Origin: Lophium mytilinum
Lineage: Eukaryota; Ascomycota; Dothideomycetes; Mytilinidiales; Mytilinidiaceae
Reading direction: 5' to 3'
Assembly: GCA_010093605.1 (NCBI GenBank)
Contig: MU004182.1
Span: 1,087,032-1,151,031, forward strand
DNA length: 64,000 bases
Shown here: positions 20,751-32,116 of the stretch, one piece after another
How positions within the stretch are numbered: the first letter of the stretch is position 1
How the letters are laid out: every line of letters starts with the position of its first letter
Made by a program: the position numbers and the translations under genes
Notes under the pieces: model-generated
The model's database searches: none
What the model saw: the letters and a program-made list of their open reading frames with translations, nothing else
Told to the model about the DNA's origin: nothing

Positions 20751-23373
20751 ATGAGGCCGACTCCGGGCGGCGACGCCCTCCCTATCGCGAGGCCCAGGTC
20801 CCGCAAGTCGAGCGTCGCCGATCATCCCGCCCATACCCCCGCCGCCGCCCATAATATGCCGACGTCTTTCTTTCTAAGGAGCGAGGAGGATATGGAGAAG
20901 TCTTTGGCAGAATCTACAAGTACAGTAGCTACTAGCAAGCAGAAGGACAGTACATATGGTGTCCAGAGTCTCGCAGACGCCCTGGAGTCTGCCTTCGGGG
21001 ATACCACGAGCAATGAGAAGAATGCCAACAAAGCTGACTCCTCTGGACGGAATGCGGACAAGCAAGGCGCCAGGCCTCGCACTCCGTCCAGAGGTCCGCT
21101 CAATACCGACGCGAGACAGGATGACACCAGCCCCAGGCACGTATTGGCGCGAAGACAGCATCTCGCGCAAGCTTCACACCAAGCGATACCACCCTCCGTT
21201 TCTCCCTCGAACCTAGACTCTCCAGCGCCAGAGTCCCTAATACCCGGTACGCCTAGATCTGTGTCTCTCAAGTCTTTCCGGCTCTCAGACGAGGAGTCCG
21301 GTGCCGATGAAGCCGCCAGCCAGGCCATAGTCTCCAGCGAGGACGACGACGAAGATACACACCTTGGAAATGCTGGAAGCTTTCCCCAACTAGTCATGCC
21401 GAGTATCCAGATGCCCAGTCGAAGGCCGTTCACCGAGAAGGGAAAGAGTATGGGGAGGTTGAAGGTGCTGATTGCTGGTGAAGCAGGTACGTCTCCCGTC
21501 CATGTCGCTAAGTGGACACCTGCTTGCTTGTGATGCTGTTCTAACTCTAGTCTAGGAGTCGGAAAGACCGCCCTCATTCGGTCCATCGTTCAGTCATGCG
21601 AAGACATTGTCCATGTAGATCCACTATCCCCCACCCACGCAGAGTCACCTCCCCCAACATCCGAATCACGCAAACGAAGATCGGTTTCCACCGGTACGAC
21701 GAGAATAACGGAAGTGCAAGCCAGTACAAGGGCGTATCCTTCATGGTGGTCTGAAAATGAAGAGAGCAGAGCACTTCGGAGACGCAAGAGCATGGGCGAT
21801 ACGGTGTTAGAAAGGAACTTGTGTTTTATTGATACCCCCGGTTATGGAAAGAACGGTTCGGATACAGAAAATATGGATCTGGTGATTGAGTATGTGGAGT
21901 CGTTGTATCGCCAGAACGTTTCGATAGGTGCTATGAGCGACGGAGACTTGCTTGGCTTGATGAGTGGCAATGGTGGTCTACATGTGGACGTCATTTTCTA
22001 CCTCATATCCCCTAGTGAGTATCAAATGATGAAGCTAGAGTACGAGAAGACTAAACTGACGGGTACTAGAAGAGGACATGTCCACAGACGTCAACTACAT
22101 TCAACGCCTCTCGATGCTCACAAACGTCATTCCTCTCATCTCCAAAGCCGATACCCTCACGTCGGCTCAAGTCATGGGCTTGAAGAACACCCTGCTCGCT
22201 CGTCTACAAGTCACGTCAATTAAACCGTTCCTTTTTGGCAAAACAATACAGGAGTCTTTTCTCGCCGTCCAAGCTCGGTCAGTATTGTCACACGAAACAT
22301 CTGCCGAACGCGATGCTGGTAAAAAGGCGGGGCCACCACAAATACCGGGTCACCTAAGCCTTCCTATTCCTCCGTATGCCATTTCTTCAACGCCAGGACC
22401 AGACACGGAGACTATGGATGCCTCTCTCCTCATGTCTCCAGATTACATCCAACCGCTGCTACCATCTGAGCTTGCTGTTCTCGTAACGCAAGTATTCAAC
22501 CCCGACACGATCTCTTGGCTCCGACATTCGGCTGCAAAGAAATTCCTAGCTTGGAGAAGTCGGACTAACTTTCCGGGAGATTCTCTGGTCATGCACGGAT
22601 ACCCACAGCAGCGAGGAATGAACTCACTCGGGCTGAATACAGGAGGATTCGGAGGGAGCAGTCTACAAGACCCTTTCAGCCGACTCACCACCGCACCACC
22701 GTCTTCCACCTCGTCCATATTCTCTGCCGTGTCTCCCTCGGGTGTTTTGGTACCCCATCCACACTCACCATTCTACCTATCCCACGCGAATTCCAATTCC
22801 AACCTCCAATCTCCCTATCCTGCCTCATCCCCTTCCCTTTCTCACTCAACACTCCCCGATCTCGAAGGCGCCGCAGATTTCAGTTTGACACGCTTCAACG
22901 ACCACACACAGCGCGAAGAGCGTTTCGCACAGGTGCGGCTCGCGAAATGGGCTAATGATCTCCAACGCAGCCTCCGCAACGAGCGAGAGCGCTTCGAAGA
23001 ACTTCAGCGTAATGAGCGGGCCAAGTGGCTTCTCGAGCGCGTGAGCGAGGAAGTCAGAGGCGGTGGTATCGTGTCTAGCCCGCCTCCTACCCTCGCTGAC
23101 TGGGCTGTCGTGAGGCATGGGAGCGAGAAGAGGATTAGCGGCCCTGGAGCACGATACGGCCACCAAGGGCGAGTTGATACTCGGGATCCGCTTGGTTTGT
23201 GTGATTTCACAGATGAGGTACGAAGAACTGGAACGGTAATCTTAAAGATACTAGGAGGTATGGGCATGCTGGGTGCTGTAGCTGTAGCTGTGGTTAAGGC
23301 ATGTGGAATTGATACTGGGTTGGGCTTGCCGGAAGGAGGTGTTTGGAGTTGGATCACTGGGGGTGGAAAGTAA
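20751..23373 (+). CDS. Septin-type P-loop GTPase with C-terminal membrane anchor
   Basis: Three exons: 20751-21486, 21556-22014, 22070-23373; 832 residues. A disordered, Ser-rich N-terminal 235 residues precede the G domain. Walker A GEAGVGKT (residues about 243-250) is split by intron 1. Then come IDTPGYGKNG (G3) and PLISKADTL (G4, septin-like), the latter just after intron 2. A coiled stretch rich in Arg/Glu (LRNERERFEELQRNERAKW) follows. The last 60 residues contain a hydrophobic segment ILGGMGMLGAVAVAVVKA and end WSWITGGGK. Canonical septins lack such an anchor, so this belongs to the septin-like, membrane-associated fungal group rather than the Cdc3/10/11/12 core. A role in membrane or organelle organisation is inference. 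Confidence 0.85.
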
Positions 23374-23990
23374 TAGCTCCAGTCTTTTGGAGTAATGCAG
23401 GATTGGAATTGGACAGTTAAGTCAAGTTCGATCGAGTTGACTTTTATGAAGTTAGAAGCAGGAGTAGGTACGGGGTGCATTTACGGCGGCGCCATCTTCT
23501 CATATCTCGGCGCTTTTGATCTCGGTCCACACACCTCCGTTCTTATGTATCTCGAATCTCAACCTTCACTCGTAATACCCATATACAGACGACTTAGTGT
23601 CCTTTCATAGGCTAACGTTGTGATGAGTTCGATTCGCTATCCTTCGTATTGTCTCGTCGTAGATCTGTGTATGTCTTCTTGCCGCTGCTTCGACATACTT
23701 TCGAAACCGCAGAAGATGGAGGCCCAAAGTTTTGAGAACCCGGTAGGCTTGCTGGGCCAACTCTGACAGCGTCGTCGTGGTTTTTGGGTGGCCGAGACTG
23801 GGAGGGCAGGTGCAAGGGTATCACGTGGCGATGAGCTTATTTACACGGCAACCACAACAACCACAATCTCGACCTCCAGGTTTCCTTCTCTCCGCTCCGC
23901 CTGTTCCGTCTTATCTCCCCTCTTTGTTTCAGCGGGTAAATCTGTTCGGAGCCTCGCGCACTACGCGTCACCACTTCACACGCCATCATC
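23374..23990. other. Intergenic; promoter of the F-box-like gene
   Basis: 617 bases: 3' flank of the GTPase gene, then promoter and CT-rich leader of the next gene. A CACGTG core is at 23822-23827, about 165 bases before the start codon. No coding frame. Confidence 0.45.
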
Positions 23991-25778
23991 ATGGCTCCCC
24001 CCCTTTCCAAGCCCGACGAACACGTCGCCATCAACAAAGGCATTGCAGCCCATCTCTCTCAGTCCGAAATCGCTGTACTATCTTGTGTCTCTAAGTACTT
24101 CCGCGATAACATGGAGCCGTACTTGTATCGCCATATTTGTATCACCAGTAATCATGAGAGACGCTTGCTTAGTTTCTTCGAGGCCATTATGAAGAACCCA
24201 AAGCGTGCGGCCTTTGTGAGGAGCTTCGAGTTTGTGAGGGAAGGGCTTGAGGAGCTATGTGTGGATGAGAAAGAAGAGACGGAACAGGACGAAGAGCAGC
24301 ACAAGTTGGAGGGCGGCAATGAGGAGAATGACAAAAATAACAAGCAAGAGGATGAAGTTGAGGAGGATGAAGATGACGATCTACGCTCCAGGTACTCGAG
24401 TATGAGGTCCATTGCTTCTGCAAACGCCCGTGCTCCAGCAGTCGAAGACCTCCCGGGTCTCACTCGCACTACTACCCGGGGTACGAACCGGTCTACTAGT
24501 CCGACACGCTCGATGTCGAGCGTGATTCAAAACCGCTCTGACGATGGCTCTGACGACGGCTCCGACGCTTCGTCGGTGGGAGATGCGACGCTCGGCTTCT
24601 CGCCTGGAAAGGGCAAACAGCTCGTCGAGGCTCCTCACGCGCTGACAGCTGCGAATAACCACCGGGTTACTCAATACAAAGGTCAAGTCCTAGTCAAGCA
24701 GTATTCGAAGAAGCAGGAACCACCCCGACCGACTATCTTCTCGAGCGGATCACTTCCTACGTCTGCCTCTTGCCCCGATCCGACACATCCGACACTCGAT
24801 TTGAGTAAGCTCTGGCGCCGCATTCAAGGCGCGATCCACCATGCCTACCCTTCTCTTTCGGCGACTGACATCAACCGCTGGCAAGCTTTCCTGCGCGCCA
24901 ACACGAGAGAGTGCCGCTTAGGGCTTCTCCTACAACTCATGCCAAACATTGAGTCCCTCAAATTGGACGTGACAGGAAGACCGAGCGAGTGGCGTCTTAC
25001 CGTCGTCGCAATGACCCTGGGTTGCCAGCCTGTCAAGCTATACGACCAAGTCGTTGGCCTTCATGCTACGGGAATACAGGAGTGGGCGAAATTGAAATCA
25101 CTGGAGATTCGCGGACCGGGCTTCAACATGCGAGACTTCGGCGGCGGACGAGTGGTCTGTCGTATCCGATTGCCGCTTCACGAGTCGTTGGAGAAGCTCA
25201 GGCTCTTCGGCGTCGAGGCCACCGACGTGTATATCCCGGGTGAGGTAGCAACAGAGGCGCATCACCGTCTTCACAATATGCAGCACGAGTACCACATCTT
25301 CAAGAGTGTCAAATTGACCGACCTCGAACTTGTCAATGTCGGTATCTCCGCTTTCCACATCGAGAACGTGGTCAAACTTGCGAAGGGGCTGGAGCGGCTG
25401 TATATCGAGAGACTGAAGCATCCGTATCGTTTCAGAGTGTGGAAGTGGTCTATCTTGGACTACGAGGAGATGGTGGATGAATTACTGGACGTGAATCCGA
25501 ATCTAATGCCGTTCGTTGTGGAGCTAGAGGCTCTGGGCCTAGGCGTCAAGCTACCGGTTCTTCCTGCAATTCCTGGACTAGAAGAGGCGTACGAGCTGTT
25601 GAAGAATGCAAAGTTCAGCATGCAGGTGGAGGCTCTGGACCTAGACGTCAAGCTGCCGGCTCTTCCTACAATTCCTGGGCTGGAAGAGGCTAACGAGCTG
25701 TTGAAATATGCGGAGTCTAACTTGCAGGTGCAGGAGCATGAAGCTGGAGGGCTATATCTCTTTCCAAACGGACACTAA
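23991..25778 (+). CDS. F-box-like protein with an internal 34-residue tandem repeat
   Basis: 595 residues in one exon; the ATG lies in a CCATCATCATGG context. The segment IAAHLSQSEIAVLSCVSKYFRDNMEPYLY near residues 18-47 resembles a divergent F-box, and the C-terminal half (LKLDVTGRPSEW, LKSLEIRGPGFN, LRLFGVEAT, LTDLELVNVG) has the spacing of irregular leucine-rich repeats, so a substrate adaptor of an SCF ubiquitin ligase is plausible. Between them lie a highly acidic stretch (about residues 95-125) and a Ser-rich region. Near the C-terminus two copies of a 34-residue unit (VKLPxLPxIPGLEEAxELLK) follow directly on each other. The F-box assignment is moderate; other leucine-rich scaffolds are possible. 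Confidence 0.7.
   Translation: MAPPLSKPDEHVAINKGIAAHLSQSEIAVLSCVSKYFRDNMEPYLYRHICITSNHERRLLSFFEAIMKNPKRAAFVRSFEFVREGLEELCVDEKEETEQDEEQHKLEGGNEENDKNNKQEDEVEEDEDDDLRSRYSSMRSIASANARAPAVEDLPGLTRTTTRGTNRSTSPTRSMSSVIQNRSDDGSDDGSDASSVGDATLGFSPGKGKQLVEAPHALTAANNHRVTQYKGQVLVKQYSKKQEPPRPTIFSSGSLPTSASCPDPTHPTLDLSKLWRRIQGAIHHAYPSLSATDINRWQAFLRANTRECRLGLLLQLMPNIESLKLDVTGRPSEWRLTVVAMTLGCQPVKLYDQVVGLHATGIQEWAKLKSLEIRGPGFNMRDFGGGRVVCRIRLPLHESLEKLRLFGVEATDVYIPGEVATEAHHRLHNMQHEYHIFKSVKLTDLELVNVGISAFHIENVVKLAKGLERLYIERLKHPYRFRVWKWSILDYEEMVDELLDVNPNLMPFVVELEALGLGVKLPVLPAIPGLEEAYELLKNAKFSMQVEALDLDVKLPALPTIPGLEEANELLKYAESNLQVQEHEAGGLYLFPNGH
25527..25730 (+). repeat. 102-bp in-frame tandem duplication, two copies
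   Basis: Copy 1 is 25527-25628 and copy 2 is 25629-25730. Both begin GAGGCTCTGG and encode EALxLxVKLPxLPxIPGLEEAxELLK, with most differences being single substitutions. The period is exactly 34 codons, so the frame is kept. High similarity at DNA level implies a recent duplication. Confidence 0.85.
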
Positions 25779-26949
25779 TTGTGCATGGCGATACACTTTG
25801 TGGAATGATGATGGACATGATGTCTGGCGTATGCTAGTGCGGGTGGTCGTAATGGAAGATGTTGGTGGGAGGTTGTGGTAGCTACTCACACATCCAATAC
25901 AGATCGATGAATGGCTTATACCTTGCCAAGTTCCCTTCCGTGCGACTTTTCAGGGTGAACGACTTCGCATCGCATTGTTTGATGTGTGTCCTGGCGCTGG
26001 CGATTTTCTTGATCATCTGACGACTAGTTGAGGATGTAACTTAAACGTTCGAACGCAACTTGAGCCACCCCTTGCGACGTTGAAATTATATTAAAAAGAG
26101 GAATTCCCTTTGGAGAGCAGAAGGGGACGTGGGAGGCCTCGGCGTTGCACGTGACCGTCAGCTGGATATCACGTGAGCCTCGGGAAGCCGTCCGTCTGAT
26201 TGGTTGATATGCTCGGGCATCCATGTTCGACCTTCAAGGCCTTCAGAGCGACGTTTCGAGGAGTATCGATAGTGAGAACAATAGGAAACGTGGCTGAGAG
26301 GTTTCATGTACAAGAAGAGTCGTGGAAGGGGGCAGTGTTTATGAATTTGCGGCGAAACAAGTGGCCCTAAATTTCGTACTCGGACTTCGAAAGATCGGCC
26401 CCATTCTATCCTCATTCGTATCCGCAAACTCGGGGCAGTGATTGGGCAGCAGTCCAACTTCCAACGTCATCAGCAACAAAGGCCTTTTCCAGGATCAGCG
26501 TTTGAGGCACCTCCACGCTGTCTCTCTCCGACGTCCGGTGTCTAGTTTGGAGGATGGAACCCCACCAACGTATAGCGCTGAGCCTGCTCGTTGGTGCGTT
26601 TAATCTAAAGCCTGCAGCCTTGTACCAGCCATCCCCAGCGCGAGCTTGTTGCTTCTAGGGGCAACGTAGACCCCATTCTGTATAGGGCAAGGATCGTTGT
26701 TGCTTGTGCTGCAGGGCGCTGTGCCATACTGTGCCGCACGGCTATGCCACCTTTGATAGAGGGACGAGGATCTCAGGTGAATATAAGAGTCGGTGGTTGT
26801 CCGTAGGTCTCTTTCGCTGTCTCAGACATTCATCATCTCCTCCGTTAAGCCCTTAAGACTCCTTCTCCAACAAACCTCAATACTTAAAGTCTTCGGACTT
26901 CACATCCTTCTCCTGCTCTCCACCTCTCCCTAACAGCCACCACACCACT
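25779..26949. promoter_or_regulatory. Intergenic with paired CACGTG sites
   Basis: 1.17 kb between two plus-strand genes. CACGTG occurs at 26148-26153 (GCACGTGAC) and 26170-26175 (TCACGTGA), 22 bases apart, the form bound by bHLH factors. 26810-26949 is a CT-rich leader. No coding frame is supported. Confidence 0.5.
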
Positions 26950-28508
26950 ATGCCTCTTTTCGTGAAGACCGCCACTTCGCTCATCGGCCTCGGCACTGAA
27001 GCCTACGCCCACCACAAAGAAAAGAAAGAGCGCGCCAACTCAGGTGTCTCAAACTCGCAATCACCAGCATCAAGCCAACAGCAGCTCACCGGGTACACTC
27101 AGTCCGGATCACATCTAAGCCCTACGTCTTCCAACTCGCTCGCACCTCCAGCGTATTCTAGGTATCGAAGCAACAGCTCCGGATCCATCAGGTCAAATGT
27201 CAGCTCCTACGACTCCGACGAGGATGAATGGGCCCGTGACGCTGCACAAGAACAGCTCCTCCCTCGCGAGTCCATCACGGACAACCGGACCGTAGACCAA
27301 ATCGTAGACGACTTCACAGGCGCACACCCACCACCAACCGTCTCCGTCGCAGGCAGCCTCCCCTTTCCCGTCATAATACCCCAAAAACGCCCCGAAGCCC
27401 GCACCCATGGTTTCATCCGAGTCTACGCTCCGGCCCTCTTCCACTCGGGTATCGACGAGCCCACCTTTCTCGAATTCCTCGACAACTACACCGCCAGCAT
27501 CAAAGGCAGCGGGTACTTCAACGCCGTCAACGTCGCCATCGCCGCATCGGTAATCGCCTACACCGTTTCCGCCGTGTCCGTTAACCCAGCCGTCCACTTC
27601 GCTGCTTTCTGCGTGCACGCCTCCATCGAAGCCGGCCGCCGCGTGCAGAACGTCGCGCAAATCAATAAATACCTCATCCGCATGAACGAGGAGCTTTTCA
27701 AGCCGCACGGGCTCTACGCCATGCTGATGACGTTTAAGCCGACCAGTGAGGAGAGCAACGTCGACATCGACATCAACGCCAACATCCTGAAGTCCGTGTA
27801 CGCGCGCAACGGCGGCGGCCGCAAGAAGATCCGCTCCACGAGCGGCAAGACGGTCGGCGAGGCGCAGATGCCCGAGTGCTGCCCGCTTGTGTTCCCGACG
27901 CTGGATGCGCCGAGCACGACGGAGGAGCAGAAGAAGGGCGCGTTCAAGCGCGCGGGTGCTTTTGTGAGCGATTACAAGGACCGCAAGGCTAGGGCGCAGT
28001 TCCAGTATAACAACCCGGACTCGACGCTTAATGTGCTCCCGGAGGAGAAGTTTGCGAGTATCTTCAGTGACCCGAATCATCCGATGCATAAGGGTGGGCC
28101 ACTGAATACGCTGACGGGTGGGTATCTGTATAAGGGGAAGCAGATGTTGAATGATAAGGGCATGGGCTCTGCGTTGCCTTTGAAGATGAAGATTCAGGGT
28201 GGGCATGATGGGGGTGGAGTTGGCGGGACGAGGGGGAGGGCGATGAAGAGGGTTATTGGCGAGGTGAGTCTCCAAAAAACCACTCTGCCTAATAGGAGTA
28301 TAGACTAACATTTTGCTAGGATGTCCTTTACCTCATGGTTGTCAACATGCCCTCCGACGAAGAGCTCGCCGAGGTCGCATCGATGGAGATGCAGATGAGG
28401 GAGGCACAACAGGCGCAACACGTCTGGGATCAACAGCAGCAACAAGGAGTCTATCGCGAGCCTGCGCAGCAGGGAGTTGCCTACCCGCCGCCGCCCCAAG
28501 GCTACTAG
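26950..28508 (+). CDS. Conserved fungal protein of unknown function
   Basis: Two exons, 26950-28263 and 28320-28508, 500 residues; the intron is GTGAGT...GCTAG and the second exon begins DVLYLMVVNMPSDEELAEV. The Ser-rich N-terminal 130 residues are followed by a folded core with HGFIRVYAPALFHSGIDEPTFLEFLDNY. A moderately hydrophobic helical segment follows (VNVAIAASVIAYTVSAVSV), then VHASIEAGRRVQNVAQ. The tail is Gln- and Pro-rich (WDQQQQQ, YPPPPQGY). I recognise this as a type common in filamentous ascomycetes but know no established function; names such as FAD-binding protein sometimes attached to it are not supported by any motif here. No signal peptide. Confidence 0.8.
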
Positions 28509-29210
28509 ACCGCAGACTTGCACGGAAATTGGGTTTCTGGTTTGGTTTTGGCGTTGCTTGAATGAAGATACCTCCCTATTGCCACGAGTCCAGTCAAATG
28601 GACTATTATACCGGGCTCCATAGTTCTTATGTAGAACACTAAATCATTTTTTACATCATATCAACACTTTCTGCGGGCTCGATCTAGAGGGTGGTGCAAA
28701 CAGTTAGAAAAGCAACTACCAAACGAGTACGCCGCGTGCCCTCCACGTCTAGAAAAACTGCGGTCACACCGTTAGAAATGTGACTTCTTGTAACCAAGGA
28801 AGATAGATTTTGCACAGAGGCGCCCTAGCGACCTCCTATGCACTCATTTCCATGGGTCTGATTTGGAGGGTCATGCAAACCGGTTAGAGAACCGACTACT
28901 AAACATGCACGCTGCGTACCCCTTTGCGTCCTCTTCGCGTCCGCCAAAAACGCACTTGCGCGGTTAGATCTGTAACTTAAAGCAACTGAAGAATTTAAAT
29001 TATCAACTGAGGTGCCTTGCAGCTGCTTCTTGATCCTAATTTCGTCGACCAGGTTTCAAGTCTCTTTCGTCATAGCCCAGCCAGCACGTCCGAGATCAGA
29101 ACGGAGGCCATAGGCTCACCCGAGAATATGAAATTCTTGCGGGGTGCTTCGATACCTACTCACTATCTCTGTTCATTACAACATCCTCCAGATAATGATC
29201 CCTACCCCCC
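28509..29210. other. Tail-to-tail intergenic region containing a diverged repeat pair
   Basis: 702 bases between converging genes. Apart from 3' UTRs it contains two diverged copies of an element of about 150 bases (listed separately). No coding frame is supported. Confidence 0.5.
28681..29030. repeat. Diverged direct repeat pair, offset 179 bases
   Basis: Copy 1 starts at 28681 (GATCTAGAGGGTGGTGCAAA) and copy 2 at 28860 (GATTTGGAGGGTCATGCAAA). They stay recognisable for roughly 150 bases, sharing in order a GTTAGA block, an ACTACYAAAC block, a CGCNGCGT block, a second CGTTAGA-like block and a GAGGYGCC block. Each GTTAGA block can pair with a nearby complementary stretch: in copy 2, CGGTT with AACCG around a four-base loop. 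Origin unknown: an old tandem duplication or a relic of a small mobile element. Confidence 0.55.
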
Positions 29211-29837
29211 TCAATCCCTCGTCAACCCCCTCGCGAGCCCCAATATCTCCTCCCCAAACTTCGGATGCCTCCCTTTCTGCTCCGGATACACCGACTCCGT
29301 CATCATATCCAGCATACCCGGTTTCGTATCCAGAATCAGCTGCTGCGCCATCACACACCTTCCTATCACATCCGAATAGTCCTCCGGCAGCGGCTCGCCG
29401 GGCTTATGGTGCGCAAGCTGCGGGTCGACGTTGTAGTACATGCCCTGTGCACACACCTATACGTTAACATAATGCTCCCCTACTCCCTCTTACAAGTTTG
29501 AACATCCCGTAAAATACCCCAGAACGGTGTCTTAGACTGGAGGAGGTATTGGAGAAGTAGCGAGACGAGTACGCACCAAGGTGCGGCCGACAAAGTCCCA
29601 CATAAAGTAAACATTATTTTTGTCTGCGGCGGGCGTCATGTAGGTTTGTTGCAGATTCGGTGCCATGGCGGGATGCTCAGCGAGCTTGTTTAGCAGAACG
29701 CGTAGTTTGTTTACCGCGTTCAGCCACTCTGGTTTGGCATTTGTGGGGAGCGGGACTGTGGTCAGACCGCGGGTGTAGTCGGCGCGGGTGGTGTTCTGGA
29801 CGTCGAGCCAGGGCATGGTGGAGGGGTCTAGATCCAT
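29211..29837 (-). CDS. Unrecognised 168-residue protein
   Basis: Two exons, 29577-29837 and 29211-29456. The intron 29457-29576 starts GTGCGT and ends GTATAG; a second possible acceptor 12 bases downstream also keeps the frame. The first exon holds ADYTRGLTTVPLP and WLNAVNKLRVLLNKLAEHP; the second holds GMYYNVDPQLAHHKPGE and YSDVIGRCVMAQQLILDTKPGM. Mixed helical, soluble, no signal peptide or membrane span. The junction reads WDFVGRTL then VCAQGMYY, consistent with one domain across it. I do not recognise the family. Its position upstream of the JAMM protease gene, same strand, gives no functional clue. Confidence 0.65.
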
Positions 29838-30263
29838 GGTTATCGGTGGAGCGGTGGTTATTTTAGGTATGGAGTGGGATGGAAGATGGGGATATTTGAG
29901 GGAGGGCTCGCAGATATCATGGGGGAGGGAAGTCAGTGCCTTATAACTTTAGGGTGACCTGGGGGTTATCTAGGGGTTTGACTTTATGAGGCTGATGTGG
30001 GGTGGCACTAACGAAACTAATGTAGTGTGAATGTGCCCTGCATTGCTTGACATCATGTTTGCGTATTGGCTGGATCAATGCCGCGCTCCCACCGCTAGTA
30101 TGACCTATGTATGCTTTAACTACTGCCTACTTATCGTACGTCGCAACTCTAGGTATAATCTCCGGAAGAGAGTCCTATTGGGCATCCCTAACGCCGTCGC
30201 TATGCAATAAAATGCGATAAATCGTGTAACTGTCGTGGGTATGAGTGAGCTTTGACGGACTTT
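29838..30263. other. Intergenic, promoter of the 168-residue gene and 3' flank of the JAMM gene
   Basis: 426 bases between tandem minus-strand genes. No coding frame or repeat is evident. Confidence 0.45.
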
Positions 30264-32116
30264 TCAGGGCCGCTGGTCCACGATCTGGAAGTCTAAGCCG
30301 GATAGTTCGTGCACGTGACCAGGTTTCGATGCATCGGTGTAGATGTTGTCTACGCTGTGTTGGTGGAAGAGACCGGATTGGCTGCAGTTGAGGAGGGTCT
30401 TCATGCCCGGAGGGTCCGTAATGCGGAAGATACCCCATCTATAACCATCGTTAGCAGGGAGTTTCTTCAGTAGATGCATTCACGAGATATGGAACGTACG
30501 AAGGGTCTTTAGTCGGCGCACAGACGATCGCGATACTCTCCGGCATCATGACTTGATATCCACAGTGCGTATGGCAGTCTCGACTACTCATGAAGCATGT
30601 TTGACTGGGATGTGTGTGAATCCATCCTAGCACCATCAGATCCTCCCTATCGCAAAAGTCGAATAAGTCGCTCTCGTTCAGTGTCTCGCACGTGTCGGAT
30701 GTGCCTTTCTGCTCCGGTATCACAAGTTTCGACACAAAGAGAGCGTTCGATATTAAGGTACCGCAGAGAATGCCGCAGGTTTCGATGTTGTTGCGCGTAT
30801 TTGCGGCGGCAACGCGGAGGAATTCCGAGCGCAACGTGGAAGGAACAAAGACGCTGCGGAGAGGTGTACCATTTTCAAGATACGCAGAAGGCTTGAAAGT
30901 ATACTCAGAAGCATTAGGGCCTTCGGGTGGTGATGGCGATAGAGCGCGGAAGCTTGTATCTGGTGCCTCAGAGTATTTGCCTGGTATGGGCGGCGGGAGT
31001 GTAGATTCGTACGCAGGTGGTGCACTTTGGTAGGCGTAAAGATCCCGGGGAGGTTTAGGAGGTAGGCTCGGAGGTAGGGGTTGTGCGTATGAGGCTGGTT
31101 GTATTGGAGGTATCTTGGGCGGAGGCCTGGGAGGTGCGCCTGTTTGAGGCTGCGGCTCATCGGACCACCAAGACTGCGAGCTCTTGTTCGGAATCGTTGG
31201 GTATTGGTACGAGGACGGTCGTAGTGTTGAGGATGGGCGCTGGGAGTAGTTAGTATTAACATCGCTTCAGTAAATAACAGAACCATGTTCAAACTCACCT
31301 GGCGGTGACCACTTTGTACGCTTTCCCTCCGTCTCCCAGCCTCTACTATGTCCTTCGAGAGATCCGACTCCTCCTTATACGATTGAGGACGCCCTAACCC
31401 GCTTTCCCAATCATCCCATACTCCTCCCGTTCGCCTTTCTAGCTCCTCCTCTTCCGAGACACCTGCCTGCCGGACTGCCCTTCTCGCAGTGTCCCTTCTC
31501 CGGATCTCGCTCTGAGCAATCTGAGCAGCTATTTTCTGGCTTTTCCCAGCATCAAGACTTGTCTTCTGATCAAATGAGACCCGTGCGGAACTGCGGGCTG
31601 AGTGTAGCGACGCTCGTCCTATGCCATCGACGAGTCCACCCATCTCTTGTTCGCCTTCCAATTTCCGCATGGCAGCATCCTGGGTCTTCCGTCTGGCCAG
31701 ATGTTCTTGGTATGCAGCGTATCGCGTTTCTATACGCGGCTTGAGAACTTCCATCGCTGCCAGGTCAGACCTGACGACTTTGTTCGCGGCGGCGAGAGCG
31801 GCTTTATTCTGAGGCAGCTTGGCTTCTGGATGCTGCGAGAGCTTCTCAAGCACGAGGATTGCATGGCGGAAGAGGAGAAGGTATGTTTGTTGGTCATTTC
31901 CTTCTCGTTCGTAGATGCGAGACTGGAAAGGTGTAAGCAAAGGTAATATACACCGTATTACAGTCCCTTACGAACCTCCTTCTGGATCGTGTCGGCGCTG
32001 CGCAACCAGTACCGGAGAGGGATCTGGCTGTTGTATTCGAACGTGTTGGCCTGCTGCACTATCTCTCCTACATTCAAGGGAGCTCCCGAGGGAGGCGGCC
32101 TTGATATACCTGCCAT
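30264..32116 (-). CDS. AMSH-like JAMM-domain deubiquitinase
   Basis: Four exons, 31976-32116, 31299-31922, 30500-31239 and 30264-30438; 559 residues, all phases consistent. The N-terminal 130 residues (NTFEYNSQIPLRYWLRSAD, then YLLLFRHAILVLEKLSQHP) match the USP8-dimerisation/MIT-like helical domain of AMSH. A charged, Pro-rich linker follows. The catalytic MPN+ domain has ETCGILCG (catalytic Glu) and WIHTHPSQTCFMSSRDCHTH near residue 464, supplying the two His and Asp zinc ligands plus the AMSH-specific second zinc motif. AMSH and S. pombe Sst2 cleave K63-linked ubiquitin on endosomal cargo with ESCRT-0. The start at 32116 is the ATG preceding the dimerisation domain. Confidence 0.92.

Noticed and set aside
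27193-28311. 372-codon minus-strand frame
   Set aside because: Antisense to the gene at 26950-28508; its long open stretch reflects GC-rich third positions of the real gene.
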